From: a virus | Virus record (IMG/VR): IMGVR_UViG_3300032675_000001 | Coordinates: 62,001 to 126,000 of that record | Strand: one strand, 5' to 3' | DNA length: 64,000 nt | Shown here: one piece after another, positions 7,391 to 13,735 of the stretch | Layout of the letters: each line of letters starts with the position of its first letter | Position numbering within the stretch: position 1 is the first letter of the stretch | Position numbers and translations under genes: made by a program | Notes under the pieces: generated by a model | Databases searched by the model: none | Told to the model about the DNA's origin: nothing | The model's input: the letters and a program-made list of their open reading frames with translations, nothing else

Positions 7391-8380
7391 TTATAAACTA
7401 TAAAGATATTTCCAGTTATCACATTGCCATTCGTGACGTTTTTGCGCAAAATATTTCATGAAAAATGGTATAGAGACAAACAAGCCTAGCATAAACCATC
7501 CTTCTGTTAGTTCCCATGCCATCCAAGCGGCAATGAAGGGAAACAGAAAAATAAAAATACCGATCAGTTTGTCAGTACTTTTTGCTTGGGCTGCTTTATG
7601 TCTCTCACGTTTAATTTCGGCTACTTCGTTGAGTAGACGAGACTCCTTGAGTTCTTCCGTGTTAACTTCCCAATATACTTCACTGGCCCCATTAGAAAAT
7701 GCTTCGTTAAGCTCTTCATCTTTGAATGGCTTTTGCCATCCCATTTTTAGTTCACCTGTCTTTTCATCAATGGTGGAAGAAAAATGACTATCAAACGTAT
7801 CTGTTCTAATAGTTTTTCCGTTAATGGTGATTCCTGTATATAGACTAAATCGTGAAGACAGAGTGCCTTCCGCTATTTGTCTACCTGCTCTGTAAGCACT
7901 ATCCAGCAGGGATTCTCTAGCATAAATCTGAAGTCCATTTATGCGATCCCTCAACCCTTTTCGGAATTCTTCCTGTAATGTAGGAGTAACAAATGGATGA
8001 TCATATGTCCATTTTGTAATGCCACTTTCCTGTACAAGAATGTTTAGATTTTGCTGATTGCCATCAACAAACTCATCATCAATATAGTTATACCCTTTAT
8101 TATAGGCGTCTTTGGGACGTATGGCAATTTCAAATATTGCCTGAGTCTGGGATGCAATCGCTGCAATGCGCTGTTGTTCTGCATTTATTATCGCTTGTGC
8201 ACGGTTTGCGGCAGCAATATCATTCTGGCGCTGCATTTCGTAATCGTGTTGGCGGTTTAAATCTACTTGACGCTGATGCTGTTTTGTTATAGCTTCAGTT
8301 TGAATACATACTGGACATCTTGTTGCGCCAAGATCAGTGTAAAATATTGATCCACATCCCCAGCAATTTCTTTGACTCAT
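7391..8380 (-). CDS. Membrane-anchored zinc-ribbon protein of unknown function
   Basis: I chose the ATG at 8378-8380 (MSQRNCWGCGS) because it forms an ATGA overlap with the DHFR stop. The 329-residue product has a CWGC...CPVC zinc ribbon (residues about 6-25), a Gln/Ala-rich coiled coil (30-85), a mixed alpha/beta middle and two membrane segments near the C-terminus (FIFLFPFIAAWMAW and WFMLGLFVSIPFF). The layout is rare for a phage protein and suggests a membrane-tethered factor. It lies between DHFR and thyA in one operon, but no nucleotide-metabolism motif is visible. Confidence 0.75.
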   Translation of the reverse strand: MSQRNCWGCGSIFYTDLGATRCPVCIQTEAITKQHQRQVDLNRQHDYEMQRQNDIAAANRAQAIINAEQQRIAAIASQTQAIFEIAIRPKDAYNKGYNYIDDEFVDGNQQNLNILVQESGITKWTYDHPFVTPTLQEEFRKGLRDRINGLQIYARESLLDSAYRAGRQIAEGTLSSRFSLYTGITINGKTIRTDTFDSHFSSTIDEKTGELKMGWQKPFKDEELNEAFSNGASEVYWEVNTEELKESRLLNEVAEIKRERHKAAQAKSTDKLIGIFIFLFPFIAAWMAWELTEGWFMLGLFVSIPFFMKYFAQKRHEWQCDNWKYLYSL

Positions 8381-8835
8381 TTTCTCTTCCAAATTTGATA
8401 TTCGTGGTCGGAGAACACCTCGTTGTAAGTCCTCTCAAACATATGTTCCAAGTATATCAAACTTATGAAAGTATCGCAAGTATAATGGGTAAACGTCTTA
8501 CTCAAATGCACTTCGTCTATATAATCCCAACATGTCTCGATGAGTTTTGCTCCACCTATCAGCCAATATTTTTCACCAGCGGTGGAGAAATCAGTGTTCA
8601 TCGTTACAACATGTGGGTTTCCAGTGATGTTAGATATACTAGTCGTAACAACTACATTTATTCGGTTAGGCAACGGCTTGTTATTCAAGCTATCCCATGT
8701 GTTTCTTCCCATGACTATGATGCCATTTGAAGTTAACCTCTTGAATCTTGGCAAATCGCCTTGGATTTTACTCCAAGGCAATCTGTTTTGATAACCAATA
8801 CCGCCATTTGGATCGCAGGCTAATATCAGTTTCAT
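8377..8835 (-). CDS. Dihydrofolate reductase
   Basis: This 152-residue protein starts MKLILACDPNGGIGYQNRLPW, the DHFR N-terminus (A-x-x-x-x-x-GIG-x-x-x-x-LPW). It continues with DLPRFKRLTSNGIIVMGRNTWDSL and LPNRINVVVT, with a WLIGGAKL block for NADPH binding. It regenerates tetrahydrofolate consumed by the phage ThyA. The C-terminal third is divergent but the length is normal for a bacterial enzyme. Confidence 0.93.
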   Translation of the reverse strand: MKLILACDPNGGIGYQNRLPWSKIQGDLPRFKRLTSNGIIVMGRNTWDSLNNKPLPNRINVVVTTSISNITGNPHVVTMNTDFSTAGEKYWLIGGAKLIETCWDYIDEVHLSKTFTHYTCDTFISLIYLEHMFERTYNEVFSDHEYQIWKRK

Positions 8836-9132
8836 TTATAATCCACTTAATAACTTATCTGTTTCTGGTTGCACTACCTCTGCGATACTTTCCACGTCGA
8901 GAATGAACTCAATCCCAATTACCATATCATCTAGATCAATAAGTTTACGACTAATGAACTCTTCTATTTGATCTGGTTCAAGCCCTTGGTTAAGCAGCCG
9001 CCCGATGTTGATAGTATGCTGACGGCGACCTTCAAGCCTCAAGATCAACTTCTTGATAAACTCTACAGGAATCTTCTGCTTATCAACGTCTTCTAGCAGC
9101 CGCTCCCATTTCTGAATGAACTCAGGCGACAT
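8836..9132 (-). CDS. Conserved phage-type protein, 98 residues
   Basis: The protein is all-helical in appearance (FIQKWERLLEDVDKQKIPVEFIKKLILRL) with an acidic C-terminal half. It has no catalytic motif. From memory, similar short proteins occur in T4-like marine and freshwater myoviruses next to the gene found here upstream (9147-9821), but I cannot name a function. It abuts DHFR with no gap. Confidence 0.7.
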   Translation of the reverse strand: MSPEFIQKWERLLEDVDKQKIPVEFIKKLILRLEGRRQHTINIGRLLNQGLEPDQIEEFISRKLIDLDDMVIGIEFILDVESIAEVVQPETDKLLSGL

Positions 9133-9146
9133 ATATTATATGCGCC

Positions 9147-9821
9147 TTATGCCGCTACAGGGGTTTTCTTTGGACGGCCACGGCTCTTCTTTACTGGCAC
9201 ATCAATGACTGCTGGCTTCGCGGGGTCAATTGAAGATGCTTCGTTTAAAAGGCGCTGTGCTTCTGCCAATAGCCCTTGTGCTTCACGGCTCATACGTTCC
9301 GCTTGTGCACGTAGATTATTCGCAAGAGCAGAATCACCTAGGGCATCATTGGATGATGCTGCAATAGGCGTTGAAGGTGGGTCACCGCGCATTCTACGGG
9401 CAACTTCGGCAGGGTCTTGCATCCCACGTTGGCTATCAAGTTCTGCCATTCTCTTGACAGCATCTTCACCCAACTTCATTTCATCAAGAATCTTGTTGAG
9501 TTCACTCAACTTGATCTTCACGTTTGGTGCAGGGGTCATTACGATGTTTTCCGTGTTGACCTTCTTGAGCATACCTTCACTGTGAAGGCGCTGTAGAATG
9601 AAATGACCATCCTTAGTATACGAACGATTTAATGCGTCGGCAAGGTTTTCACTGTTCTGACCGATATCGCTTTCAATGCACCTTATAAGTGGATCGTGAA
9701 TATTCTGTCCGAGAATCTCAGTGTAAACTACCAAGCACATATGAGGCTCACCGGGAACTTCACGAAATACTACCGCTACCTTACGGTCTCCGTGCTTGCC
9801 CACATGTCTCAAAAAACTCAT
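9147..9821 (-). CDS. Conserved phage-type protein with AT-hook-like tail
   Basis: This 224-residue protein starts MSFLRHVGKHGDRKVAVVFREVPGEPHMCLVVY, then has a helical region (KLSELNKILDEMKLGEDAVKRM), an Ala/Glu-rich coiled coil (about 165-200) and a basic C-terminus KKSRGRPKKTP with the RGRP core of AT-hooks. The tail suggests binding to DNA or RNA. I recall closely similar N-terminal sequences in T4-like cyanophage and pelagiphage genomes, where they are unnamed. It is preceded by an ATTAAATA promoter-like motif (9848-9855) and is probably the first gene of the DHFR-thyA operon. Confidence 0.75.
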   Translation of the reverse strand: MSFLRHVGKHGDRKVAVVFREVPGEPHMCLVVYTEILGQNIHDPLIRCIESDIGQNSENLADALNRSYTKDGHFILQRLHSEGMLKKVNTENIVMTPAPNVKIKLSELNKILDEMKLGEDAVKRMAELDSQRGMQDPAEVARRMRGDPPSTPIAASSNDALGDSALANNLRAQAERMSREAQGLLAEAQRLLNEASSIDPAKPAVIDVPVKKSRGRPKKTPVAA

Positions 9822-9879
9822 ATTGTGTCTCCTTATTATGACTATTGTATTTAATAAGGATTTTCACATTTGAATATTT

Positions 9880-10203
9880 TTAAGACCACCTCGTTAGAAA
9901 CCAAGTTTCTAACTCAGGACTCAGAACGTAGTTCAACGTGTAACCATTGTAACTCGCGTTCCCGTGATTCCACATATGAGGAGGCTGAGACTCTATCCAG
10001 TCTGAAATATTTCCTGTTTTGATAGTATATACGTTCCAGCCAGTTGGACCATGCGTTCCAGACTTTAACCATGGTAGAACCAAAGACTCTAGGATTTCCT
10101 CGTCAATAGTCTTTTGCAATTCTTGTGCCATAATAACTGCAAGTTCGTCTAATTCTTTCCGAGAAAGCCGCGAAAGCTGCACGTTAACTCCAAGTAAGCT
10201 CAT
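9880..10203 (-). CDS. Small protein ending in an LTRWS tail
   Basis: The start at 10203 (MSLLGVNVQLSRLSR) gives 107 residues and a 20-base overlap with the upstream gene; a longer frame to 10275 would overlap far more. The N-terminal half is a charged helix and the C-terminal half is Trp- and Tyr-rich, ending ELETWFLTRWS. That tail is the same as the LRWS tails of the small genes at 46980-49213. The last codons give GAGGTGG, but no gene follows directly here. The function is unknown. Confidence 0.7.
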   Translation of the reverse strand: MSLLGVNVQLSRLSRKELDELAVIMAQELQKTIDEEILESLVLPWLKSGTHGPTGWNVYTIKTGNISDWIESQPPHMWNHGNASYNGYTLNYVLSPELETWFLTRWS

Positions 10204-10417
10204 AAAACAACGCCTCTTTAGGGTCTTCAAATGCAGGGAACTTTTTACCGAACAAATCGCTTGAAACAAGGCCATATCGTCCGATAAGCTTTTCTCTTAT
10301 CCATTCATCCGATTCTTGGGTTGTAGGCGTCTTAGTTCTAACGAAGTGCGCAGGAACGTGCTTCACCTCTCGTTCCATAAACCATTGATGTAGGTTTAAG
10401 TCATTCACGTTCTTCAT
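10184..10417 (-). CDS. Small protein ending in an ELTWS tail
   Basis: The start ATG at 10417 (MKNVNDLNLHQWF) gives 77 residues and a short overlap with the upstream gene; an earlier ATG at 10435 is possible. The C-terminus reads EDPKEALFYELTWS, matching the aromatic-x-L-x-W-S tail of the small-gene family at 46.9 to 49.2 kb and of the gene just downstream. The next gene starts inside this tail-coding DNA (ATGAGC at 10203), the same coupling seen in the main cassette. The function is unknown. Confidence 0.7.
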   Translation of the reverse strand: MKNVNDLNLHQWFMEREVKHVPAHFVRTKTPTTQESDEWIREKLIGRYGLVSSDLFGKKFPAFEDPKEALFYELTWS

Positions 10418-10661
10418 TGTCTTTGACCAGTTCATAAAGCATTTCCAACTTATTCAGTGCATCATTTAGAGTTGGATTAGTTTCTGCAAGCCGAATTATA
10501 CGCATCATTCGCTGAGAACGTATAGCGAGTTCCTGTTGCTTAAGCACTTCCGGGTCTTCCCAATGTAGTTCACGAGTTAGAGAACCAAAAGATCGCTTGT
10601 AAATGGTTTTCCCCCCGTCAGGTGACTCAAATATCACCCGACGAGAGGTATCCACCATCAT
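10401..10661 (-). CDS. Hypothetical protein, 86 residues
   Basis: I start this at the ATG ATG at 10661 (MMVDTSRRVIFESPDGG), just after the VWA gene stop (10672-10674), with a GGAAA ribosome-binding site. Earlier in-frame ATGs at 10688 and 10691 would overlap the VWA gene. The protein has a basic middle (KTIYKRSFGSL) and a helical, acidic end (ALNKLEMLYELVKDNEERE). No family was recognised. It is the third gene after MoxR and VWA and may belong to that unit. Confidence 0.6.
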   Translation of the reverse strand: MMVDTSRRVIFESPDGGKTIYKRSFGSLTRELHWEDPEVLKQQELAIRSQRMMRIIRLAETNPTLNDALNKLEMLYELVKDNEERE

Positions 10662-10671
10662 GATTTCCGGC

Positions 10672-11973
10672 TTACTTCCGGTGGTCATCATAGATTGCCC
10701 AAGCACCGAACGGCGGGTTCGGATCAGGATCACCGTGAATGATCCACGTGGTGTCACAGTAATCTGCATCACCCCACGAACCAAACGGATAACCGTCAGT
10801 GAAAACGATCAGCCGTTCGGGCACGATTGCTTCTTCCTTGAGAAATTTGAAAATGCAATCAAAGTCAGTGCCACCACCACCATGGATTTGATATTCATCA
10901 ACAGTGTCAAGGTTCTCAGAAGTGAACTCCTGCATGTTGTAGACCTGAGTATCAAAGCAAGCAACACGGATACGGAAACCGTCAAACGCTTCCATCATAC
11001 CGGCAACTTCCGAGAGGAATGCCTGACCCTGCTTCATGGAAATGGAACCCGACATGTCAATCATGACAACAACGTCGATTTCTTCACCGGGGTTCATACC
11101 GGGCATGACAGCATCCATGTGCCAGCCGCGACGAGAAGGACGCATCCAGCTATAATCCGACTTGATAGCAGAGGTCAGATTGGTCTGGATCAGTTCGCGC
11201 CAAGGCATGACCGGATCAGTAAGCTGCTTGATCATGCGTTCAACGCCCTTCGGAATCGAACCAGCTTCGGCAGTAGACGCAGCGTTCAGGATAGCCTGCT
11301 TCACTTCCTGACGAATCTGTTCCTTTTCAGCCTCAGACAGTTGAGGACGGCCCTTGCCCCTACGACCTTCGCCATCCTTGCCATCTTCGCCTTCGCCTTC
11401 GCTATCACCATCACCGTCGATGTGATCGTCCAGCATCTTGTCCAGAAGGTCTTGAACGTTGATGTACTGGACATTCTTCATGAGGTCATCATAGATAGCC
11501 TCAGCAGCCCAGTTTTCATACTTGGCATCGTACAAGCAAGGAACAGTGGTGATGAACTCACCAACCTTGTGACGCTTCAAGTCAGCATTCACAGCATAGT
11601 CATCAGCAATGTTCCAGATTTCAGGATCGCGATTGTCACGACGACCGAGGTGATCGTAGACAACATGCAGAACTTCGTGACCGACGAGGAATTCAACTTC
11701 CTTCGTCTTGAGCATGTTGATGAAGCGCGAGTTGTAATAGAAACGCTGACCATCAGTAGCAGCAGTAGTCAGCCATTCGTCAGCGTTGACAAGCGTGAGA
11801 CGAGTAGCAAGATTGCCGAAAAACGAATGACGAAGCAAAAGACCGATACGAGCAGTAACCAGACGCTCACGGGCAATATGATCAACCTTCGGATCGGTGG
11901 GTCCAACAAGGTTTTCAAACTTCTTGCTGCGCGAACGCTTGGACTTCTTGGGGGCAGTGGTATTGGTAGTCAT
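10672..11973 (-). CDS. VWA-like putative metallopeptidase (DUF2201-type), partner of MoxR
   Basis: The start MTTNTTAPKKSKRS at 11973 gives 433 residues. About residues 105-115 carry VGHEVLHVVYDHLGR, an HExxH zinc-peptidase motif with a third His. A Glu/Gly/Asp-rich acidic linker follows. The C-terminal third has DVVVMIDMSGSIS, the DxSxS MIDAS motif of a von Willebrand A-like domain, then HGGGGTDFD. This is the putative metallopeptidase plus VWA-like architecture. Such proteins act with MoxR AAA ATPases in chaperone-like, metal- or substrate-loading complexes, and the MoxR gene lies upstream. A sigma70-like promoter is at 12003-12031. Confidence 0.85.
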   Translation of the reverse strand: MTTNTTAPKKSKRSRSKKFENLVGPTDPKVDHIARERLVTARIGLLLRHSFFGNLATRLTLVNADEWLTTAATDGQRFYYNSRFINMLKTKEVEFLVGHEVLHVVYDHLGRRDNRDPEIWNIADDYAVNADLKRHKVGEFITTVPCLYDAKYENWAAEAIYDDLMKNVQYINVQDLLDKMLDDHIDGDGDSEGEGEDGKDGEGRRGKGRPQLSEAEKEQIRQEVKQAILNAASTAEAGSIPKGVERMIKQLTDPVMPWRELIQTNLTSAIKSDYSWMRPSRRGWHMDAVMPGMNPGEEIDVVVMIDMSGSISMKQGQAFLSEVAGMMEAFDGFRIRVACFDTQVYNMQEFTSENLDTVDEYQIHGGGGTDFDCIFKFLKEEAIVPERLIVFTDGYPFGSWGDADYCDTTWIIHGDPDPNPPFGAWAIYDDHRK

Positions 11974-12002
11974 TGTGGTTACCTTTCGTTGTTGATGAAG
12001 TG

Positions 12003-12031
12003 ACATTACGCTATACACGGAGCGATGTCAA
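12003..12031 (-). promoter_or_regulatory. Sigma70-like promoter for the VWA gene
   Basis: On the minus strand TTGACA (26-31 of this 12000 block) and TAATGT (12003-12008) are 17 bases apart. The promoter lies about 30 bases upstream of the VWA start and downstream of a rho-independent terminator, so the VWA gene is probably transcribed separately from MoxR. Confidence 0.55.
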
Positions 12032-12048
12032 CTCAAAAAATGATTTTT

Positions 12049-12147
12049 CTATTGCCCATATAACAAACTTCGCCAGAGCAGCACCAGTGCTACTCCAGCG
12101 ATGAGTATGGCAAGAAATGTTAAAATAGATAGTAGCATATTTGCCAT
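12049..12147 (-). CDS. Possible 32-residue single-membrane-span protein
   Basis: An ATG at 12145-12147 opens a 32-codon frame ending TAG. The product begins MANMLLSILTFLAILIAGV and is one hydrophobic span followed by WRSLLYGQ. It lies between the MoxR terminator and the VWA promoter. Small phage membrane peptides are common, but the evidence is only the hydrophobic character and position, and it follows a terminator. Confidence 0.35.
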   Translation of the reverse strand: MANMLLSILTFLAILIAGVALVLLWRSLLYGQ

Positions 12148-12150
12148 TCC

Positions 12151-12182
12151 AAAAAAGTGGGGAGGGTGTCTCTACCCTCCCC
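12151..12182 (-). terminator. Rho-independent terminator after MoxR
   Basis: On the minus strand GGGGAGGGT and ACCCTCCCC form a perfect 9-bp stem with a 6-base loop, followed by ACTTTTTT. It begins 15 bases after the MoxR stop codon. This is the clearest terminator I found in the window. Confidence 0.88.
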
Positions 12183-12196
12183 ATGGAGCCGCTGGA

Positions 12197-13294
12197 TTAG
12201 TTACCAGCTTCCACGATGTACTTGCCGTACTTCTTGTGGAACTCGTCAAAGTTGCTCAACTGAGAAGGCTCAATCGGCAGCTTGTAGGTCTTGAGGGCAA
12301 TCTTGGCACCCATCACGACCAACTCCGTTTCAAAGTTCTTCATGATGTACTCAAAGAAGTTGTCAGCCATTTCGTGGAACTTCTTGTTGTCAGCCGTCTT
12401 GTTCTGGAGGGCATCACGCAGTTCATAGCACATGGAAATGGTCAGCGAGTACATGGCCGAGATTTCCTTGACCTGCAGGTCCTTCACCTTGCCCGAGAGA
12501 ATGTCGGCAGGGTTCGGCATACGACCAGCAACCTTGCGGTGAGCCATGAACTTGGTGGCGAGACCATCACCAATGGAACCAGCGACCAGGTTGAACAGCG
12601 TATCATTGTCAACGTCTTCATCGTTGAGCAGATCGCTGACAAAGCACCACGAACGCGGAGTAGCGAACGCACGGCTGGACGACTTGGCTTCAAAGTCATA
12701 ACCATCCTGCTTGGAGAACGAGAGATAACCAACAACGTCCTTGTGGATACCCTTGTTCACGGCCCACTGCTGCCAAGCATTGAAGTCATAGCGCATTTCA
12801 ATGTGAACGAAACGGTTGGCCAGCGGCATCGGCATACGATAGGTGACACCCTTGTCGCTGTCACGGTTACCGGCAGCAACGATCACCACGTTGTCAGGCA
12901 GCTTGTACTTGCCGATGCGACGGTTCAGGATCAACTGATAACCAGCAGCCTGCACGGCAGGCGGAGCCGAGTTCATTTCGTCAAGGAACAGAACGACGAT
13001 GGGATAGTTCTTGCAGACTTCTTCGCTCGGAAGGTCAACAGGTTCAGCCCAGTCCATCTTGCCGATGTCCTTGTTGAAGAAGGGGATACCGCGAACGTCA
13101 GTCGGTTCCATCTGCGCCATACGCATATCGTACATATAGCCGCCGAGGTCGTCGGTGATTTCCTGCACGACTTCCGACTTGCCGATGCCCGGAGGACCCC
13201 AGAGGAAGACAGGACGCTTTGCCTTGAAAGCAGTGAGGAGGGCCTTGCGGGCCTGAATCGAGGTAACGGTAAGGGTGTCAGATACTTGAGACAT
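12197..13294 (-). CDS. MoxR-family AAA+ ATPase
   Basis: The start MSQVSDTLTVTSIQ at 13294 gives 365 residues. The Walker A is GPPGIGKSEVV (near residue 35) and the Walker B is VLFLDEMNSAPP. VIVAAGNRDSDKG follows as sensor 1, and PLANRFVHIEM as the arginine-finger region, all typical of MoxR-type AAA ATPases. These remodel or activate partner complexes through VWA proteins; the VWA-metallopeptidase gene follows downstream. A sigma70-like promoter (13360-13388) and a strong terminator (12151-12182) frame it as its own transcription unit, unlike most genes here. Confidence 0.92.
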   Translation of the reverse strand: MSQVSDTLTVTSIQARKALLTAFKAKRPVFLWGPPGIGKSEVVQEITDDLGGYMYDMRMAQMEPTDVRGIPFFNKDIGKMDWAEPVDLPSEEVCKNYPIVVLFLDEMNSAPPAVQAAGYQLILNRRIGKYKLPDNVVIVAAGNRDSDKGVTYRMPMPLANRFVHIEMRYDFNAWQQWAVNKGIHKDVVGYLSFSKQDGYDFEAKSSSRAFATPRSWCFVSDLLNDEDVDNDTLFNLVAGSIGDGLATKFMAHRKVAGRMPNPADILSGKVKDLQVKEISAMYSLTISMCYELRDALQNKTADNKKFHEMADNFFEYIMKNFETELVVMGAKIALKTYKLPIEPSQLSNFDEFHKKYGKYIVEAGN

Positions 13295-13359
13295 GGTATT
13301 AAGCTCCATTAGGTTAAAAGTGATAGAGAGTGTTTTCCTTTGTTGCTCCCTATGAACCC

Positions 13360-13388
13360 CGTATAGCGATGGTTCCGATTCGAGTCAA
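13360..13388 (-). promoter_or_regulatory. Sigma70-like promoter for MoxR
   Basis: TTGACT (13383-13388) and TATACG (13360-13365) on the minus strand are separated by exactly 17 bases, about 66 bases upstream of the MoxR start. This suggests early or middle transcription by the host-type holoenzyme. Confidence 0.55.
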
Positions 13389-13416
13389 CAACTATTTTCA
13401 CATTTTTTGAAGCTTT

Positions 13417-13704
13417 TTATGCCATCAGTTGAGCGATGAGGATAAGCTGATCCAAGTGATTGATTGCATTGATGATTTCGTTGAGTTTCTTATCTGAGGC
13501 AATGATATGCTGATTGCTGCGAAGATTGCGCGCAGTCCTTGGCACACTACGAGATTTTACCTCAAGTTTGCTGAGTTCAGTGATCATCCGCTTGATGTTG
13601 CCATGCATCTTATACAAGTCTGGATTATACTCCAGCTTGAAAAGCTTTAACAGCCTTTTGTCAAGGTGTGACTGAGCCGAAATCGCACTATGAATGTTTT
13701 CCAT
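13417..13704 (-). CDS. Hypothetical helical protein, 95 residues
   Basis: A basic, Leu-rich, probably helical protein (MENIHSAISAQSHLDKRLLKLFKLEY; later KLNEIINAINHLDQLILI). No family was recognised. A TTGACT element at 13734-13739 with a weak -10 (TAAAGG, 17-base spacer) precedes it, resembling the two neighbouring promoters. It lies just upstream of the MoxR promoter. Confidence 0.65.
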   Translation of the reverse strand: MENIHSAISAQSHLDKRLLKLFKLEYNPDLYKMHGNIKRMITELSKLEVKSRSVPRTARNLRSNQHIIASDKKLNEIINAINHLDQLILIAQLMA

Positions 13705-13735
13705 GGTCTACCTTTACGATAGCATCGGGAATAAG

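Noticed and set aside
10603-12003. Open plus-strand frame of 466 codons opposite the VWA gene
   Set aside because: It is antisense to a well-supported gene, has no recognisable domain and no promoter or ribosome site. It arises from codon bias of the minus-strand gene.
12101-13312. Open plus-strand frame of 403 codons opposite MoxR
   Set aside because: The minus strand encodes an unmistakable AAA ATPase with Walker motifs and a terminator. The plus-strand frame has no motif.
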